Below, piece by piece: positions 6,221 through 9,140 of a stretch of DNA of 9,140 nucleotides. This DNA is from Acidobacteriota bacterium (GTDB taxonomy: Bacteria > Acidobacteriota > Terriglobia > UBA7540), in assembly GCA_021827245.1 (NCBI GenBank), contig JAKAWN010000281.1, forward strand, positions 1 to 9,140. The letters run 5' to 3'. The number at the start of each line of letters is the position of its first letter. Position 1 is the first letter of the stretch. The translations under genes and the position numbers were made by a program. Under the pieces are notes generated by a model. The model did no database searches. It saw nothing but the letters and a program-made list of their open reading frames with translations, and had not been told where the DNA came from.

Positions 6221-6556
6221 GTGAAAGCGCTCCTCTCCCTGGCATTACTTGGTGTGGCGCTTTCGTGCGCCTTCGAGATTGTACCGGTGTATCTTGAGAA
6301 CTACGAGCTTCAGGACTACCTGAACCAGATGGCTGTCAAGGCCAGCGTTCATTAAATGCGGGAGAACCCTGAGGCTCTGCAGAACTAAATTTGCGCGAAA
6401 ACCGAGTCCCTGGGGCCGCCTGTGGAGCGTCAAAACATCAAAGTTTCGATCGACCAGACCGTTCAGATTAATGTCAACTATTCGGTTTGCGCCGATCTGA
6501 AAATCTACATGCTTCTTCCTCATTTCGACCCCTCGGCAAAGAACAGTAACATCTGA
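6221..6556 (+). pseudogene. Small exported/membrane protein gene interrupted by two in-frame TAA codons
   Basis: A GTG at 6221 follows GGGAGGG (6211-6217), 37 nt after proS. The frame codes a hydrophobic N-terminal segment (ALLSLALLGVALSCAFEIVP, residues about 3-22) like a signal peptide or membrane anchor. It then has VYLENYELQDYLNQMAVKAS, a TAA at codon 45 (6353-6355), ten codons, a second TAA at codon 56 (6386-6388), and an uninterrupted remainder ending at TGA 6554-6556 (111 codons in all). The part after the stops, with LGPPVERQNIKVSI and INVNYSVCADLKIY, still reads like a real protein in the same frame. The second stop fits a single G-to-T change from GAA in EALQNEICAKTESLG. It resembles small DUF4845-like proteins I associate with Acidobacteriota; the family name is uncertain. 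It appears recently inactivated, or the stops are base-call errors. Confidence 0.6.
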
Positions 6557-6559
6557 TCC

Positions 6560-9140
6560 GTGCGCTCCCGACCGAAGACGCCAACCCGGAAGGTCTCGCG
6601 GCCAAAATCAAGAGGCCGGCGTTTCCGTATTCAAAAACTGACCCAGTGGCAAAAGCTGGCGCTCGCCGCCGGGATATTGTCTTTTCTGCTGATCGTTCTG
6701 GGTAATGTTTACCTCTATGTACATTTCTCCCGGATGATTGATGCGCGGCTCAGCGGAAACGTTTTTGAACATGCCTCCCTGGTGTATGCCGCTCCCACTC
6801 CGGTCCATATCGGTGAGCGAGGCACCGCAGAAGAGTTCGCGGCCAAACTCCAACGAGCCGGATACACAGGGGGACATTATGATTCGCGTTTTGGCACCTT
6901 CCGTGTAGAGAAGAACCGCCTGGTCATCAGGCCGGGGCCGGAATCGTTCTTCCGTGGGCCGGTCATTCAGGAGGGGCCGGCGAGGCTCACCTTCAGCGGC
7001 GGACATCTTGCCGCAATTACCGGCCTTCAACATGGCGGGTCGCTTGAAAATTACTGGCTTGAGCCCCAAGTGATCACCACACTGTTTGGCAGGTCGCGAG
7101 CCAAGCGCCGGGTGGTGAAATATCAGCAGCTTCCCAAAGACCTGATCAATGCCGTGGTTGCTGCTGAGGATCACACGTTTTTTTCAAACTACGGAATCAA
7201 CCCGTTTCGTATTCTTGCCGCTGCGCTTGCCGATTTGCGTGCTGGAAAGGCTGTGCAAGGCGGGAGCACACTCACCATGCAGTTGGCGCGGAATTTCTTC
7301 CTGACGCCGCAGCGGACGATTCGCAGGAAGTGTGAAGAAATCTATATTGCTCTGCTTCTTGAGCAGAGATTGAGCAAACAACGGATTTTCGACCTTTACG
7401 CTAATGAAATCTACCTGGGACAGAGCGGCAGCTTCTCGGTTTACGGGTTCGGGGAGGCGGCAAACGCCTACTTCAACAGGAATGTTTCTTCTTTGACCCT
7501 GCCGGAGGCTGCGTTGCTGGCCGGGATCATCCGCGGTCCCAACTATTATTCGCCCTACAGGCACCCGCATCGCGCGACGCAGCGCCGCAATCATGTCCTG
7601 GACGAGATGGCCGAGCTGCACTTTATTAGCCGTACGCAGGCCAGAGCAGCGTCCCTGGCTCCGCTGGGGCTTGCGCCGGAGAATGTGGGCGGCAGCCAGG
7701 CGCCCTATTTTGTGGACATGGTCCAAGACGAACTGCTGTCACATTTTTCCGAACAACAGTTGCTCTCGCAAAGCTACAGAATCTATACGACGCTTGATCC
7801 TGATGTGCAGCGCGCGGCATCTGAGGCTGTCAGCGTGGGCATGGCTGAGGTCGACAAACGAATTGCTTCGATGCGCCACCATCCGAAGCAGGCAGCTTCG
7901 GGATCCAAGGAGCCTCAAGCTGCGCTGGTGGTTCTTGATCCGCACACCGGCAACATCCTGGCGCTTGTCGGTGGACGCAACTACGCCAACAGCCAGTTGA
8001 ACCATGCCCTGGCGAGACGGCAGCCGGGCTCTTCTTTCAAGCCATTCGTCTATGCCGCGGCCCTGAATTCTGCGATCGATGGTTCCCAGCCGCTGATTAC
8101 TCCTGCGACCACACTGATGGATGAACCCACCACCTTCCAGTTCGGCGACCAGGTTTATGAGCCCAGGAACTACGAAGGTGAGTACATGGGCCTGGTCACG
8201 GTTCGCGAGGCGCTGGCACATTCACTCAACGTCGCGACGGTGCGTTTGGCGCAAATGGTGGGATATGAAAAGATCAGGAACCTGGCGATAGCCGCTGGAA
8301 TCAACAAGGACATCCAAGCGACCCCGGCCCTCGCCCTGGGAGCGTACGTGGCGACGCCGCTGGAGATGGCTGGCTCCTATACAGTTTTTTCCAACTCCGG
8401 CACGTATGAGCAGCCGCGGTCCGTTCTGTTGGTCAACAATGCCTCCGGCCAGCCGATCTATCGCGTTCCACAAGTCTCCCGGCAGGTACTGGACCCCCGC
8501 ATCAGCTTTTTGATGGTAAGCTTAATGGAGAGCGTTATTAACGAAGGCACCGGAGAGGGAGCTAGAGCACGGGGATTCACGCTGCCGGCTGCGGGGAAGA
8601 CTGGAACGTCTCATGACGGCTGGTTTGCGGGATTCACATCGAACCTGCTGGCCGTTGTCTGGGTAGGTTATGACAATGACCGGGAGCTGAACCTGGCCGG
8701 CGCATCGTCAGCGTTGCCCGTCTGGACGGCGTTCATGAAACGCGCTACTGAACTTCCGGATTACGATGACGTCCAGCCATTTACTGAACCGTCGGGAATT
8801 GTAAGTGTTCCCGTAAACGCTCAGGGCCAACTGGTGGCGGAGAATTCTCCGGGAATGGTTCGCGACGAATTCTTCATTCAGGGAACGGAGCCCCATTCTG
8901 AAAATCCGGTTGCCAGGGTGGGTGGGATTCTGAGCCGGATTTTCCACCCCGAAGGCACATCGGCCGCTCAAGCTGCGCCAGTCACAACAGCAGCCCCAAC
9001 GTTGATAACACAGCCAGAACGGCCACAGAGTCTGCAAGCTTCGCAAGCAAACAAATCGGCTGGAACCCCTTCTCATAAACAGAAGAAGGGAGGGCTTCTG
9101 CATAGGTTCCTCTCCATTTTCAAAGGTGGGGAGATCGGAA
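6560..9140 (+). CDS. PBP1b-type bifunctional penicillin-binding protein (glycosyltransferase/transpeptidase), C-terminus beyond window
   Basis: This is a class A penicillin-binding protein that polymerises lipid II into glycan strands and crosslinks the stem peptides at the outer face of the inner membrane. The frame is open for 860 codons to the window edge. In order: a basic cytoplasmic tail (1-30), one membrane helix (about 33-55), a UB2H-like domain (about 70-177, ending in ARLTFSGGHLAAI and YWLEPQVITTLF as in E. coli PBP1b), then the GT51 glycosyltransferase with catalytic Glu203 (AAEDHTFF), QGGSTLTMQLARN (233-245) and NEIYLGQSG. The transpeptidase follows with SSFK (nucleophile Ser491, Lys494), SLN (555-557) and KTG (680-682). 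A Pro/Ala/Thr/Gln-rich tail ends in a basic KQKKGG stretch. GTG 6560 is the first start after the in-frame TGA 6554-6556 and keeps the basic tail and helix; its ribosome binding site is weak. It probably shares a transcript with proS. Confidence 0.93.
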   Translation, partial: MRSRPKTPTRKVSRPKSRGRRFRIQKLTQWQKLALAAGILSFLLIVLGNVYLYVHFSRMIDARLSGNVFEHASLVYAAPTPVHIGERGTAEEFAAKLQRAGYTGGHYDSRFGTFRVEKNRLVIRPGPESFFRGPVIQEGPARLTFSGGHLAAITGLQHGGSLENYWLEPQVITTLFGRSRAKRRVVKYQQLPKDLINAVVAAEDHTFFSNYGINPFRILAAALADLRAGKAVQGGSTLTMQLARNFFLTPQRTIRRKCEEIYIALLLEQRLSKQRIFDLYANEIYLGQSGSFSVYGFGEAANAYFNRNVSSLTLPEAALLAGIIRGPNYYSPYRHPHRATQRRNHVLDEMAELHFISRTQARAASLAPLGLAPENVGGSQAPYFVDMVQDELLSHFSEQQLLSQSYRIYTTLDPDVQRAASEAVSVGMAEVDKRIASMRHHPKQAASGSKEPQAALVVLDPHTGNILALVGGRNYANSQLNHALARRQPGSSFKPFVYAAALNSAIDGSQPLITPATTLMDEPTTFQFGDQVYEPRNYEGEYMGLVTVREALAHSLNVATVRLAQMVGYEKIRNLAIAAGINKDIQATPALALGAYVATPLEMAGSYTVFSNSGTYEQPRSVLLVNNASGQPIYRVPQVSRQVLDPRISFLMVSLMESVINEGTGEGARARGFTLPAAGKTGTSHDGWFAGFTSNLLAVVWVGYDNDRELNLAGASSALPVWTAFMKRATELPDYDDVQPFTEPSGIVSVPVNAQGQLVAENSPGMVRDEFFIQGTEPHSENPVARVGGILSRIFHPEGTSAAQAAPVTTAAPTLITQPERPQSLQASQANKSAGTPSHKQKKGGLLHRFLSIFKGGEIG

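Noticed and set aside
7184..8221. Several minus-strand open frames opposite the PBP gene
   Set aside because: The + strand encodes uninterrupted glycosyltransferase and transpeptidase motifs through the same bases.
1..9140. CRISPR array, tRNA or rRNA genes
   Set aside because: No regularly spaced direct repeats, tRNA cloverleaf or rRNA-like sequence was recognised on either strand.

Overview
The window looks like chromosomal DNA of a GC-rich bacterium, most likely an acidobacterium. That assignment is inference, resting on overall composition, the style of dispersed palindromic repeat, and a decayed small protein of a type I associate with Acidobacteriota. The left third is accessory DNA and the right two thirds are core genes, all on the + strand.

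Positions 1-443 (minus strand) hold the N-terminal third of an IS256-family transposase that runs off the window edge. Nested inverted repeats cover its ribosome binding site. Positions 652-2690 form an essentially complete ISAs1-family insertion sequence, with 18-bp imperfect terminal inverted repeats and a near-match 10-bp flanking repeat. Its transposase is unusual in two ways. It carries an N-terminal DUF4338 domain, the domain of DruA from the Druantia anti-phage system, fused in frame to a normal-length ISAs1 transposase that has its own strong internal ribosome binding site. It is also broken by a one-base deficit in a run of eight C, which separates the last catalytic acid from the rest.

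The insertion sequence abuts a 112-bp structured repeat (2697-2808). A second copy lies in inverted orientation at 4231-4341, about 89% identical by eye. The pair brackets a gene for a CPA-type cation/proton antiporter (2908-4170).

Downstream comes a probable housekeeping cluster: proS (prolyl-tRNA synthetase, 4462-6183) behind a plausible sigma-70-type promoter, then a small exported or membrane protein gene inactivated by two in-frame TAA codons (6221-6556), then a long PBP1b-type bifunctional penicillin-binding protein (6560 to beyond the window end) that makes and crosslinks peptidoglycan. The close spacing suggests these three are or were co-transcribed. No tRNA, rRNA or CRISPR array was seen. 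The most unusual element is the DruA-domain/ISAs1 fusion; no complete undescribed defence or metabolic system is visible here.
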